Source: Silene conica (taxonomy: Eukaryota; Streptophyta; Magnoliopsida; Caryophyllales; Caryophyllaceae). From it: 64,000 nucleotides of DNA. The notes under the pieces are model-generated. The model did no database searches and was not told the DNA's origin. It worked only from the letters and a program-made list of their open reading frames with translations. The position numbers were made by a program, and so were the translations under genes. Shown here piece by piece: positions 24,911 to 37,579 of this stretch (positions are counted from its first letter, which is position 1; each line of letters opens with the position of its first letter). The stretch is from assembly GCA_029255685.2 (NCBI GenBank), contig CM055312.2, positions 82,873,010-82,937,009 on the forward strand, in the 5' to 3' direction.

Positions 24911-25458
24911 GGGATCCGGTGAGAACCACCCTTATAAAGAGAACCGTAAGAACCCTCACTAAATCTCCACCAAATCTCGCTTCGTAAGTTCCGAGGGATC
25001 ATTTACCATTATTTTAACTTATTCAAATACACACTTTAGTATCATTAAACAAAATTTACTGATTTTATTAACAAAATATATACTTAGTGTACCAAAATAC
25101 AATTAGGTATACTAAAACGGTTGTAAATGCACGAAAACGATCACTACGTGCATGAAATTTTTTACATGCATGAAAATGACTACTAGGTGCATGAAATAAT
25201 AGGCTCTACGTGCATTAAAACGCGTTCTAGATGCATGAAAAATGATAGATACGTAAAAATCGGTAGTAGGTGCATGAAAATTAACAAAACGTATCTCACC
25301 TTGATTCCCGTCACTAGTATATATTTTTTGGACCAAGAAATATGTTCTCTAGCCATAAAATTCCATGCCGAATCAAAATACGTCGTTAATTTTTTTGAAA
25401 AAGTCCGTAAGGTAGAGTTCTCACGGTTCTCATTATATTGGTGGTTCTCATAGGATTC
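24911..25458. mobile_element. TIR element (about 550 bp) with TGCATGAAA repeats
   Basis: Imperfect inverted ends of about 45 bases: the left reads GGTGAGAACCACC...GAGAACCGTAAGAACC and the right is its near complement. Both flanks are (TA)n, so a target duplication cannot be read. The interior has about six copies of TGCATGAAA (25140-25285) that give a spurious frame. Superfamily not determined. Confidence 0.8.
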
Positions 25459-25497
<39 letters not shown>

Positions 25498-25559
25498 GTT
25501 TCCGTGCTTTTGTATGAATTCATATAACTAATGTATACAAGTAGCTATATGAATTAATA

Positions 25560-26401
25560 ATGGTTATGAATATTGTGATAGTTAGTAATCGTATAATTTA
25601 TATTTGTTAGGTGACGATTTTGAAGTGGCAATATTTTGCTTACCTGTTGGCTTGCTTTTGGACTTCATTGCTATCCAGGTAGGATACACTGGTGTTTTAT
25701 TCTGTATTGAGTTATGTGTGGATGTGCATTGTATGTTATTGATGCAAGTATGAGTTCTGAGCATGATAGTTTATGGTTATTTTTTTTAGTGTTGCATTCA
25801 TAAGCATGACATATGCATTGATTACTGAGAAAGATATGGATCAGATATTGTTCTGATATAAAGCTCAGGGTGGTTCTGTAGACCAGGCCTGATGTCTTAT
25901 CAGCTATTGAGCTGGTGTTCGGCGACGGCCGATTATAGTCTGTCGGGAGGTTCGGTATGGCTGGGTGTTTCGGGTTTGAGATTGAGAATGAGATTGACCT
26001 CGAGCATATCATGGCATTTGCATATTATTATTGTTGCATTATTTATTATTGTGTTATCCTACTCAACCGCGAGGTTGACAGTGTATTCGTGTACACCTAC
26101 GATGATCCGGAATGGGGAGTAGATTCTACAGGTCAGAGACAGATGAATTAGGAGTTTGGGCATGGAGAGAGACTTGGCTTGGACCTACTTAGAATTAGCT
26201 CACATACTTAGATGTTATCAGTTGTACTTTTATTTTATGTAGTAGTTGTAATATCAAAATTTTAAATTTAATCAGTTTCATATAAAGTACCCCGAGTTGT
26301 TTTACTTTGTTATTCACTACCTCGGACATTCCGAGATGGTAACAGTTCCATTTATTTGAGAATGTCTTGCTAAAAGCTCTTAAATAAATGGGGGTGTTAC
26401 A
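25560..26401 (+). repeat. 3' part of an old Tekay-like LTR
   Basis: Collinear but diverged from the 3' end of the young chromovirus LTR: CTACTCAACCGCGAGGTTGAC, a CCTCGG...CCGAGATGGTAAC hairpin and the terminal AAATGGGGGTGTTACA all have counterparts at 7395-7741. No internal region follows at 26402, so this is a solo or truncated LTR. Its left limit is unclear; an ATT run at 24565-24592 may also belong to it. Confidence 0.82.
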
Positions 26402-27730
26402 ATAGGTTAAAATAGTTAGACACAATTCGTTATTTGTAATTTGAGGTTTGGAGTAATATTTGGTCTCGCCTTTTATCTGTATTTGTAAGCTCTTATTTTT
26501 CAGTTACTCGACTATCATATTTTATCCTTTTATTATTGTCATATTTCAGAGTATTTGGGAATAATAGTTGTTACAGATCCAATAATAGGCTGACCTAAGA
26601 TCCAACATTGACCCAAATTACAACACCCGAATGTGACCCAAAATCCGAATTGATCCGACCCGGTCCAAAATGACCTAAATTATCTCGATTGATAACTAAT
26701 CCAACCCGAAGTGGCCGATCCTAAACCACTTAGATCCAAAATTATGATTTCGCTCTTGATCATTAACCCGAAAATGACCCGACCCACTTAAATCGACCAA
26801 CACATCAAAATAAATCTGAAACCCAAAATGAGCGACACAACCTGAATTATTCCGAAATAATGATGAATTAAACTTAACCCGACCCAAATTGGTTCGACAA
26901 AACTTGATTCGACCCATTTATAAAGTATAGTATGAAAAAAGTATAGCAAAACAATGAGGGCAAAAGTTAAAGGGTGTAAATAAGGAAATATATCATGCCA
27001 TAGTTTTGGACCAATATTGTCGTATTGGTGGACTGTGCGTAATTTGTACGGTTTTCATTTACGGAAAGTATGTGTTTTGTGGGAAAATACCGTAGTAGTA
27101 TGTTCCATTTATTTGTCGTAAAATAAGTCATACAAAATTAATATCTCAGTAGAATTGTCGAAAAACAACTTAAAAAATAAGTCATACAAAATTAAAGTCT
27201 TAGTATAACCATTTATAAACCTTGAACATGAAATCTAAGTTCTAAATTTTTGCAAGTATAAAAAAATTGGTTTATTGAATTACATTACCAAATGTTTTGT
27301 ACTTCTTTTTTTTTGGTATAAAATATTTTGTACTTCTTTACAAATAAGAGATTATTGACCGAATAATACTCCGTAAACATTTAAGTACTCAAGTAAAATC
27401 AAATAAATAGAAATTCTACATAATCAAATCATATAAGAGAAATAAATTATAAATGGATATAGATAACATGATTAGATAAAATTATAAAAAGAGAAAATAT
27501 AATGATAATATAATATAATAATCACAATTAATATTAATTTGAAACTAAGTAATAATTTTACCATAAATAACGAAATAAATAATGGACAAAAAAGTATTTA
27601 ACCAATGACTGACATGTGTGCAATGATTTCTCTACTATAGTTATATATGAATCATATTGCATTCTATACGTACAATAAGTTTATGATACAATATATTTCA
27701 TAGGTACAATATTGAAGAGAAAAATACAAT
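26402..27730. other. non-coding stretch with a GACCC-rich block
   Basis: 26575-26930 is a degenerate repeat of ACCCGAA/GACCC words, a low-complexity sequence often seen inside plant transposons. The rest is AT-rich with no gene visible. Confidence 0.55.
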
Positions 27731-27851
27731 TGTAAAATAGTATCTTTTACGTCTGCAATATCTTTTATAAAATAAGAATACAACATCTTATACGGCTGCA
27801 ATATTTTTGATACAATATATTCCATTTTTACCTTAAGCTTGTATATTCAAT
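27731..27851. repeat. 120-bp direct repeat, left copy
   Basis: Nearly identical to 35822-35943 from TACAATTGTAAAAT to CCTTAAGCT. The right copy starts exactly at a Helitron 3' terminus. Confidence 0.88.
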
Positions 27852-28345
27852 TATTGTTTTTAGAGCGATTATATTGGTCATTAACTTTGGTTAAATAAAT
27901 TAAGTATATAAATAAAAAAATAATTAAATCGTAATAAAATATCAGTTGGATAATTATTGAATTAGTTAATAAAATAATTGATTCCATTGGCTATTGTTTA
28001 GAGCAATTTAATTGGCTATTACTTTGGTTAAATAAATTAAGTATATAAATAAACAAATAATTAAATACTAATAAAATATCAGCTGGATAATTATTGTTTT
28101 TAGAGCGATTACATTGACTATTACTTTGCTTAAATAAATCAAGTATATAAATAAAAAGATAAAAAATATAATTAAATAGTAATAAAATATCAGTTGGATA
28201 ATTATTGTTTTTAGGTTGATTCTATTGGCTATTACTTTGGTTAAATAAATTAAATATATAAATAAAAAGATAATTAAATAGTATTAAATTAAAAGTTGGA
28301 TAATTATTGAATTAATTAATAAAATAATTATTTAATAAGAATATT
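27842..28345. repeat. four-copy AT-rich tandem repeat (about 110-135 bp)
   Basis: Units begin near 27852, 27979, 28091 and 28203 with TATTGTTTTTAGAGCGATT-like sequence and share GGTTAAATAAATTAAGTATA and ATATCAGTTGGATAATTATT. Confidence 0.88.
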
Positions 28346-28353
28346 CTAAACTA

Positions 28354-29341
28354 CTAGGTTGTAACCCGTGAAATTCACGGGTCTGTTTTTAAATTTTAGA
28401 AGAATATAGTTAATAAAATTGGAGATAAACAAATTAATTATTTACGGTGGCCTGTTTTTAACTTTAGATGAATACCGTAATTAATAATATTAAAGAAAGC
28501 TGATTAATTATATACGTATAAATAAATTTCGAATTATTTATGACACATGCCGGTATGACGGTATGCAACTATTATATAGTTGTTCATTAAGATGATCAAG
28601 ACTTACAATAGAATTAGTACACTTCTAATTACCCTTTGCACCATTTTTAAAATATGTAACCCATATATAAAATAAAGTTGTATAATACATATCGTACAAT
28701 AAAAGCAAAACGTAAATAATCTGATGAGACGTGAGTAGTAAATGTATAGTTGGGTTAAAAAACGTATTTTTGATTATATTTACTAAAGATGTTCATAGAG
28801 TAAATAACAGTTATAGCGTGCGACGTCTTACACAAAGACATTCCAAATTTATTAAATGACCATTCATTTATTATATTAAATAAATACTCCGTAGTTGTTA
28901 AAATGATTCGCATTCACGTGAATAGTCGTCTTACATTAAATCGAAAATGTAGTCTAATAAATTACGACGCTCGCATTAGTGTATATACCGAGGAAGAGTA
29001 ATTTATTCCGACCCATATTTAATAAAGATTAAGCAAACAAACAAAAAAAAAACTTCTATAACAAATATTCACGGAATGAAAATTTGATTGATTCCATGAT
29101 TTCCTAAACTAAAGGAATTAATTGCAATCTTCACGGTTATTTGACTTTTTTAAAGGAATTAATTGTAATCCATAATCCATCCATAATAACTGAAAGATCA
29201 CGGATTTTATAAATTTGTCTATTTTAAAAAAATTATTTTTGGAAATATTCCAGTAGCTCTGAAATCGTGCCGCATCAGACTAAGGATGTTTTCAGTGATG
29301 CCAAGTCATCACTTTGGCTATTGCAATAGTAAGATATATGA
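28354..29341 (-). mobile_element. non-autonomous Helitron (988 bp)
   Basis: On the - strand it starts TCATATATCTTACTATTGCA (from 29341) and ends with hairpin ACCCGTGAATTTCACGGGT plus TACAACCTAG at 28354, between A and T. Both ends match the + strand Helitron at 36302-38023, including GCATCAC and GGCACGATTT near the 5' end. No coding capacity seen. Confidence 0.9.
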
Positions 29342-29851
29342 TTGGTGGTCTTCTTAAAATACTCTAGTAATCTTTCATTTAACTCAAAGTATACTATACA
29401 ATTAACACCCTCTTCTCATAATACACTCTGTTAACCGGCTACCTCTTTAACAAGTCACTTCCACATTCTCCTTACAAACCTACCCATTAGTCCATTATCC
29501 ACCAGTTTACATTCACGTATATTTTTTTTCTTTTTTTAGATTTTGTTTCATTCACAAATATTACTGGAACAAATGGAATATAAACTAAAATAAGTACTGG
29601 TAGATAGTAGGTAATCATTTTGAGATTAAAGATGAGATTTTTCCACATTTGAAAGTAAACAAACAACTGTCATTAAATCAATCTTCATTAATATAAATTT
29701 AGGCAAATTGTTAGCCTCTAAACTCATCAGTGTCTCCTTTTTAGGCATAATAAGTTAAATCAATGAACCACCGTCTAAATCAATTAATCAATGAAACGGT
29801 AACATAGTTCGGTATAACGGTAGTTAAAATATACTTTGGAGTATAGTTTGG
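29342..29851. other. AT-rich spacer, no gene seen
   Basis: Ordinary AT-rich sequence ending at the LINE target site; nothing recognised. Confidence 0.5.
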
Positions 29852-30103
29852 AGTATTCTTTTTTTTTTTTTCTTTTTGCAGAAAAGAAAAGGATCTTATA
29901 TATCTTAAGATGAAGAGTTGAATACAAAGACCCCAAAATATACTACAAAGGAAGCCAGAGTAGCCCCCTAGTCTAAAAAACCCCAGTGGGGAAAAAAAAT
30001 CCTAGGAAAGATCAAGAAGAGATCAAATCTAACAGTCAGAAAAACATTGCACAGTTGTGAGCAATGTGAAAAAACTGACTAGCGGACGAGGGAGCCTGCC
30101 AAG

Positions 30104-33100
30104 TTAGTACAAGTGACGCCTAACAGACTTTTCATCTAAACCCCAGGAGCAAAAAGTCATTCTGAGATTGACATGCCAGGTCACCAGGAGTTCTAGCTCC
30201 AGAGTTCTTTGACGCCCATCAAAGACCCTTTTGTTGCGTTCTTGCCAGATGAAGTATATAGTAGCCAAAAGCGCAGCCCTTCTTCGTCTCTTAACCCAGC
30301 TAACACCTCTATTATGGGAGGTAAACCAGGTCAGAATAGTATCCAAATTAACAGTATAGGTTGAGAAGGAGAATTTTCCTTGAATAGCTGCCCAAAGTTG
30401 AGTTGCCCAAGAGCATTGGAAGAACAGATGCTCATGATTCTCAGCGGCAGAACAGCAAAGAACACAGCGATTAACCCATTGGAACCCTCTCTGAAGGAAA
30501 AGATCAACAGTGGGGAGCTTGTTCTGGACTGCCAAATGACCAATGAACTGGTGTTTGGGGTAGACAGCAGTATCATAAACTGTGGTACGCCAACAAACTG
30601 TTGTACCTGGAAAGCGAAAAATATTATAAATCACATCAGTTTGATATTTCGCATTCATCCCTTGGATAAGCCTTTGAGCAGAATACATGCCAAGTAGATT
30701 TATCATTTCGTCCCTGACATTCAAAATATTATTCCAGTTCCAGGTGGTGGCAGAGGACCTCGCAATGGTCCAAACACTGGAACCTCTAAGTATATAAGCA
30801 TTAATCCATCGAGCCCAGAGTGAATGGGGCTGAGTTTCGAGTTTCCAAATCCATTTAATTGCTTGTGCTTTGGTCCAACTCAAAATTTCTTTGATATCAA
30901 AGCCCCCTTCATGTTTAGGTCTACATATAGAAGCCCAGCTCTGACCAACAATCTTTCTGCCTCCATTATCAATACCCCAAAGGAAGTTCTTACAAAGTTT
31001 GATGATGCGCTTGACCACACCTTTAGGCAAGAGAACACAGCCCCCCCAAAAATGGTGAATGCCAAAGACTACGGAATTTATCAATTGAGCTTTCCCAGCA
31101 AAAGAAACTAACTGATTAGACCAAGCACCAATCTTATCTCTGATTTTGTCTAGAAGAGGAGCAAACATCACAGAGGTGAGGCTAGAAGTAAAGAGAGGTA
31201 GACCAAGATACTTGAAGGAAAAAGACCCCTCCGTAAACCCAGTTGTATTCAGAATAAGTTGTTTAACTGACTGAGCAACCCCATCAAAATAGATTGACGT
31301 TTTAAGAGGATTAGCTGCTAGACCTGAATAGCCAGCAAACCCTTTAAGACACTCAGCCACAGCTAAAACCGAAGGCAAATCTCCCCGAGTAAAAACCAAG
31401 AGATCGTCAGCAAAGACCAAGTGGGTAAGATTTAATCTTACACACTTTGGATGATAGGAAAACCCTTCAGAGGCCGCAAGTTTTCGAAGTTGTCGAGATA
31501 AGACCTCCATGCATAAAACAAAGAGATAAGGTGAGAGAGGATCACCTTGCCGAAGCCCACGTTTCCCAGGGAAAAACCCCTCAACAGAACCATTAACATT
31601 TAGTGAATACCCAGGGGTAGTAACACATCTCATAATCCAGATTACAAATTGGGAAGGGAGGCCATAAAGAATGAGACAGCTGTGCAGAAAAGACCAATTT
31701 ACTGAGTCGAAAGCTTTTTTGATATCCACCTTTATAATGCATCTTGGACTAATCAAGGATCTAGAGTATTTGGAAGCAAGTTCATAAGCTAAAGAGGAGT
31801 TCTCATTGATATCTCTACCATGAACAAACGCTGCTTGTTCAATACCCACCACATCTCCCATTATGCTTTTAAGTCTATTTGCCAGAAATTTTGTTATAGT
31901 CTTGTAAACAACTGTGCAGCAAGAAATTGGGCGAAAATCCATGACAGTGCACGGGGTAGAACATTTAGGAATAAGCGTAATCAAGGTACTATTTGAAGCT
32001 TTGGACATCTTATTTTTCCTAAAAAACTCAATAATAGCTTCACAAAAGTCTGCACCAACAATGTCCCAAGCGTCTTTAAAAAATCCAGAAGTATACCCAT
32101 CTATTCCCGGGCTGTTGTTACTGTCAATTGTATTTAGGGCAGTCTTGATCTCTGTCATAGTAATAACAGCAGTCAGATGAGGAGCATGGGTAAAATTTCC
32201 AGACCTGAAAAGATCAGTGGGCACTGGCTCAACATCAACAGCAGTACCCAACAAATGCTTATAATAGGCTATGAAAGCATGAGAAACTTCAGCAGCACCC
32301 TTGCAATTTCTCCCCTTAACATCAGTGATAGACCCAATTGATTGAGTCTTTCTCCTTTCAGCCACACGAGCATAGAAATAGCTAGCATTTGAATCATTCA
32401 ATATGCTATGCTGAACTTTTGCACGTTGAGCCATGATAGTGAGTTCCACAGTAAGGAGCTCCGATCCTTGTATCTGTTCAAGAGATGCTGACACCTGGTA
32501 TTAGCAGCAGGGTTAGAAGGATTAGACATCAACCCCTCCTTAGACTGAACTAAATCAGTTTTTGCTGCTGACACTCGACTCTGAATATCCTTATAGCAGT
32601 CATTATGAAAGGACTTTAAAGTAGGCTTCAAGCATCTAAGTTTAGAGAAAAGATTGCTCATCTTATCACCACCATAGAACATGGACCAAGTGGCCATGAC
32701 ACAACTCTGGAACTGAGGGGCAAAGCTCCAATAATTTAAATATCGAAAAGGCCTATTGGAAATAAACCTCCCAAGATTGAGATCCAACAAAGTAGGAGAG
32801 TGGTCAGAGATACCAGAGGATTGGAACTCAGCAGAAGAGTTTATCTGCTGGAGCCATTGGGCATTCACCAGTATCCTGTCCAGTTTGGCCCATTTAAGGG
32901 CATGGTTTTGATTATTAGTCCAAGTGAAATGATGACCAGTAGCTGAGTGATCCCTGAGGAAACACGCATCCAAACAATTACCAAATTCTTTCATAACGGA
33001 AATAGAGTAAGAGGACCTTCCTATTCTTTCAGTGGGGGAGAGGACAACATTAAAGTCTCCTAAACAAGCCCAGGGAGAAGAAATAGTGGTAGCTATAGAG

Positions 33101-33474
33101 GCTAAGGAAGTCCAAAGAGCTCTCCTAGCAGAGGCATTATTATAGGCATAGACAAAGGTGCAAAGCCATTTCTTGTAAGAAGCAAGATGAAGCATTTCAC
33201 AATGAATATATTGGGCATTAATATCCAACACTTTAAGAGAAATTTCTTTCTTATTCCACAGAACCCAGATTCCACCAATATAATGAGTAGAATAGTTATC
33301 CACTCTTTCATACCAACTTGGCAGAGTACCAGCCATAGTGACAACATTGTGTGCTTTCACATGAGTCTCCAAAATACCACAACAACTTAGTTTATTGAGC
33401 AAGAGGAAATTGTGGACTTCCCTCTGCTTTAGGGGGTCATTCATCCCCCTAACATTCCAAGAGGCAATGATCAT
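30104..33474 (-). pseudogene. LINE ORF2, endonuclease and reverse transcriptase, one frame change
   Basis: Starts MIIASWNVRGMNDP, the usual opening of the apurinic-type endonuclease, with SDHSP near the end of that domain. The endonuclease frame stops at 32398. The reverse transcriptase continues in another frame that is open from 32494, so one insertion or deletion lies at about 32400-32490. The transcriptase part shows KAFDSVNW, GLRQGDPLSPYLF and the catalytic FADDLLVF, then a zf-RVT zinc region (CVLCCSAAENHEHLFFQC) before the stop at 30104. The protein would nick target DNA and prime copying of the RNA. No C-terminal RNase H domain is evident. Confidence 0.9.
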
Positions 33475-34679
33475 TAAGCATTGACCCCTCCTGGGTCCAC
33501 GTCTTGGTCCAACACAAAATCAGTGGCTTGCATAGTCTCAGCCATCATTCCAGCAAGAGATTGAAATTTGTTTCCTAAATTGATTGGTACTGCATCCTTT
33601 TGCCCAAACAGAGATGAAGATTTCTGCCCATCCAAATGCTGAGGAGGGGGGGGGGGGGTAGTTTCTTCCACCATAGGAACAGGGTTATTAGTAACAACGA
33701 CTTCTGGATTCTTGACACGATACTCCTTCTTTTGTGGCTGACCTACTCGACATTTGTCTTGAGTATGACCAATTTTTTTACAAGCATGACAATAATAAGG
33801 AATCCATTCATAATCAATCTTTTGTTCAACCCTCTCGCGATACGGAGTTTTAAAAATAACTGAAGCTGGGAGCTCCTTCGAGATATCAACCTCAATGAGG
33901 ACCCTAGCAAAAGCCAACTTACTTTTATTGGTGGTGTATTCATCAGCACATATAAGACGACCCACAAAACTTGCGACCTTACTCAATCCCTTGTTTGACC
34001 ACAAACACGGATCTAGGTTAGGGAACTTAACCCAGATTAGAATGTGGAATACCACATGTAATTCCTCTACAATAATAGGATTCCACCGTTTGAGGACTAA
34101 AGGAAAACCATTCATGTTCCATGAATCATTCATGATTTTTGCACAGTCTTCTTTAGAAGCAAATCGAAAATAAAACCATCCCCGAGAAAAATACAGAATC
34201 TCTGGTTCAGATACGTGATTCCAGGACTTTGAAACTAAGGATTTCATATGATCCAAAGTTGTTTGGCGTCCCAGAACAGAACCAACCAGAGTGTGTTTCC
34301 AGTAGTCTAATTCTTCTATTATGTCATCTTCTTCTATTTCAATTTCAGCATTAATAGTCGGTTTCAGATAAGAGAGGACCATACCCTTATTTGAGGCGTT
34401 GGAAAATTGATCGTGCGGCCTTTGTATCTTCTTCTTACCAGCTTGCGTAGAAACCCCAGCATCAACGCCTTTGAATAGATCGGCAAAAGTAGTTTTAGGC
34501 GGAACTTGGGGAGCATCAATTACCGGCTCCGCAGGGTCAGTAACTGGAGGTTCTTCAGAACCGTTTCCAATTGATTCAGAATCATCCGAAGATGATGAGG
34601 CATCCTGAGAGACAAGAACGCGATCTTTCCTGGGCCTGCCTCTCCGACCTCTGGCCATGGCGGCAAGGGAGTGAACCAC
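33474..34679 (-). CDS. LINE ORF1 protein, RNA-binding chaperone type
   Basis: A 401-residue frame. The N-terminus carries an AT-hook-like GRRGRPRKD followed by an acidic, Ser-rich stretch. The middle (about residues 115-270) resembles the DUF4283 domain of plant LINE and retroelement gag-like proteins. A CCHC zinc knuckle (CHACKKIGHTQDKC) follows near residues 305-318. LINE ORF1 proteins coat the element RNA in the cytoplasm. A second ATG at 34658 begins MARGRRGRPRK and may be the real start. The stop overlaps the ORF2 start. Confidence 0.85.
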   Translation of the reverse strand: MVHSLAAMARGRRGRPRKDRVLVSQDASSSSDDSESIGNGSEEPPVTDPAEPVIDAPQVPPKTTFADLFKGVDAGVSTQAGKKKIQRPHDQFSNASNKGMVLSYLKPTINAEIEIEEDDIIEELDYWKHTLVGSVLGRQTTLDHMKSLVSKSWNHVSEPEILYFSRGWFYFRFASKEDCAKIMNDSWNMNGFPLVLKRWNPIIVEELHVVFHILIWVKFPNLDPCLWSNKGLSKVASFVGRLICADEYTTNKSKLAFARVLIEVDISKELPASVIFKTPYRERVEQKIDYEWIPYYCHACKKIGHTQDKCRVGQPQKKEYRVKNPEVVVTNNPVPMVEETTPPPPPQHLDGQKSSSLFGQKDAVPINLGNKFQSLAGMMAETMQATDFVLDQDVDPGGVNA

Positions 34680-34899
34680 TTCCTGTGCTCAGAATTTCAG
34701 AGAGTTTTGTTTTAGTCAGAGAAAGAAGAGAGAGAAGCAGTATTATTATTATTATTAAATAACCCTTAATAAAATAATTGATAACTAAGAATTTTGGCTA
34801 CCGTAAAGTTATGGTATAATTTGTGGTTTCCCTTCTCTTATTTAGTTAAAAGCATAAATAAATATATTGATGAATACATTAAGTACTTAAGTTTACGAG

Positions 34900-35690
34900 G
34901 TATAATTAAAAAAAATACAAGCTACAGAATACGAACACATAGGAATATGATTTAATGTAAAAAGAATGAGAGTTTAAGGGAATCACGAAATAAAAATACG
35001 AGCACAAAAGAATGCGAGCTATTAACCTAAGAATGCGAGCTAATGTAAAAAGAATACGAGCTATTAAGCTAAGAATAAGAGCTAATTTAAAAACAATACG
35101 AGTAATTAAGATAAGACGAGTTTTAAAATACGAGCACAAATGAATACAAGCTAACGAAAAAACAATACGAGATATTAAGATAAGACGAGCTTTAATATAT
35201 GAGCATAAATGAATATGAATACGAGATTAAAAGTATCACGAACTTAAATATACGAGCACATAAGTATACGGCCTATTAAGATGAAAATATAAGCTAATGT
35301 AAACAGAATACGAAAACATGAGCTAATTTCACGATATAATAAGCACTTAAAATTACGTGGTATAATTAAAAGAATACGATCTACAATTACGAATATATAT
35401 GAAATACAAGATAATGTAAAAGGAATAAGAATATTAAGATAGTCGGGAACTAGAAAATACGAGCGCACAAGAACGCAAACTATTAACGTAAGAATGCGAG
35501 CTAATAAAATTATTAAACTAAGAATACGAGTTATTTTTTTTTAAAAACGAGTTGTTAAGATAAAAATACGAGCGTATAAGAGGATCACGAACTTACAAAT
35601 ATGAGCATGTAAGAATGCAGGCTAATATGAAAAGAATATGAGCTAATATAAGAAGAATATGAACTAATAAGAAAAGAATACGAGCTTGAT
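34900..35690. repeat. degenerate tandem array of AATACGAGC words
   Basis: Dozens of imperfect units such as AGAATACGAGCTATTAAGATA, 25 to 40 bases apart. No long coding frame. It lies between the LINE and a Helitron 3' end and may be Helitron filler. Confidence 0.8.
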
Positions 35691-35791
35691 ACATCTGACC
35701 TGATTTATTCTCTATATATATGACTATTATACTAAGCATTTTTAGAAGATTAACTGTTACGATAATTACTTTGAAACCATGTCAAGATATT

Positions 35792-35821
35792 ACCCAGGCA
35801 ACGCCCGGGCATGAAATCTAG
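35792..35821 (+). mobile_element. orphan Helitron 3' terminus
   Basis: CCCAGGCAACGCCCGGG forms a hairpin followed by CATGAAATCTAG and then T, a standard Helitron 3' end. I could not assign its 5' end with confidence. Confidence 0.75.
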
Positions 35822-35943
35822 TACAATTGTAAAATATTATCTTTTACGTCTGCAATATCTTTTATAAGATAAGAATACAACATCTTATACGGCTGCAATA
35901 TTTTTGATACAATATATTCCATTTTTACCTTAAGCTAGTATAT
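35822..35943. repeat. 120-bp direct repeat, right copy
   Basis: Starts exactly after the Helitron CTAG and matches 27731-27851 at about 97% by eye. Confidence 0.88.
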
Positions 35944-36489
35944 GACATGTATTATACTCAAATATAAATTTCAAAGAATCTAGTATTTTTGATTTTTGGT
36001 TTGTACATGTATGCGATTTACACAATTTTTTACACAATATATATTCCACGTCAATAACTTGATTGACTCAAGATTGCTTATCTTTTATTGATTGGTTATT
36101 TAAATATTATTTGCCGTTTTTTTTCCGAGTGTATTTCTTTGATTGATTATTTAAAGAGTAACTGTCGTTTTCCCAGATGTATTTCTTTGATTGTTTATTA
36201 ATAACTATAGAAATATTATTTTCCGTATTTAATATAGATTGGAAGAAAAATGAATTTACCATATTAGTTGTCGTATCTTTCTGTGTATTTTATAATAATA
36301 ATCATATATTTATCTAATGCAGAAGCCAAGTTGCTGACGTGGCATCACATAAAACAAGCTCCGTCTTACGTGGCGCGATTTAAAGCCTCCTAACATATTA
36401 CTAAACTGATTGTCCAATAAAATTTTTAAAATCCGTCAAACATGGTCAATATCCGTGAATCATGCACAAAATAGATTATGGTTTTAAAT

Positions 36490-36604
36490 TGTTTCCTAAA
36501 CTGAAAAGAATAATAATAATAACCTAAAGATTTGATTGAAATTAATTTCCAAAACAAAATTTTTAAAATCCGTGAATCATGTTGAATAAATTTCCTAAAC
36601 TGAA

Positions 36605-36637
<33 letters not shown>

Positions 36638-36905
36638 CTAAAGATTTGATAGAAATTAATTTCTAAAACAAAATTTTTAAAATCCGTGAATCATGGTCAA
36701 TAAACTAAACTGAAAAGAATAATAATAATTTTGTGAATCATGGTAAATTCCGTGAATCACGTTAATTTTGTTTAAATTTCTAAATTGAAAATAATCATAA
36801 TCATAATAATAAATGAAAGATATGTATCACAATTAATTTTCTAAACAAAATTTCAAGATTTCGTGAATCCATGAATTATGCACAATAAATTGACCTAATA
36901 TGAAA
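36490..36905. repeat. tandem repeats of about 100 bp in Helitron
   Basis: Successive units share TTTCTAAAACAAAATTTTTA, ATCCGTGAATCATG and an AAT microsatellite of varying length. Confidence 0.8.
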
Positions 36906-37322
36906 AGAATAATAACTGAATGGTTTTAAATATGGATAGATTATGGTTTGAAATTAATTTACTAAACTAAATACTAATGTGAAACAATAACTAAATGTAC
37001 TTATACAATTATACAATTAATTAATAATTAATAATTAATTTCCTAATTATACAAATGATTTCCTAAACATATTGAATAATAACTCCGTGTAAAATTTCCA
37101 AAACTGAACCCGTGCAGATCTTTCAAACCTGCAAATTTTATAATCAGATTTTATAAACTGAAGCCGTGCAACCCTTGCCCTATCATAGCCCGGAAGTCAC
37201 ACAAATATTTAGAAACAACCAATATCATATATTTAGAAAATATGCCAGGATAAACAAATCGTGCTTTGTTTAAAAAATATATAAAGATAAACAAATCTTT
37301 CATCATTCACCATTAACAAATA

Positions 37323-37579
37323 CTCCCTCCGATCCAGACAAAAGGTAACGGTTGCTTTATCACAGTTGTCGAGACACGTTTTGTAACGTGAATATCTTTA
37401 GTTACACATTATTAAAAATTATAAAAATTTGATATTCTTATAGTATTTATGACGATAAATCAAACAAGATCCCACATGACTATATTTTGTCTTATAGATT
37501 AACGATAATATCAAAGATTCCCTACGATCATGAATAGTGCCAAAAAGCAACTGTTACCTTTTGTCTGGATCGGAGGGAG
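37323..37579. mobile_element. Stowaway MITE (257 bp)
   Basis: Ends CTCCCTCCGATCCAGACAAA and its complement, flanked by TA (37321-37322 and 37580-37581). The flanking words ATTAACAAATA occur on both sides. Confidence 0.93.

Larger units (their letters stand above)
29858..34738 (-). mobile_element. L1-like LINE, nearly full length
   Basis: A - strand non-LTR retrotransposon with ORF1, ORF2, a short 3' region and a poly(A) tail (T-run at 29858-29873 on the + strand). AGTATT at 29852-29857 and 34739-34744 may be a short target duplication. Only about 60 bases precede ORF1, so the 5' leader is probably truncated. ORF1 and ORF2 overlap at TAATG. ORF2 has one frame change. Confidence 0.92.

Noticed and set aside
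35706-35821. A 116-bp mini-Helitron starting TCTCTATATATATG
   Set aside because: The 3' end is convincing but the proposed start is not preceded by A, and no family support is visible.
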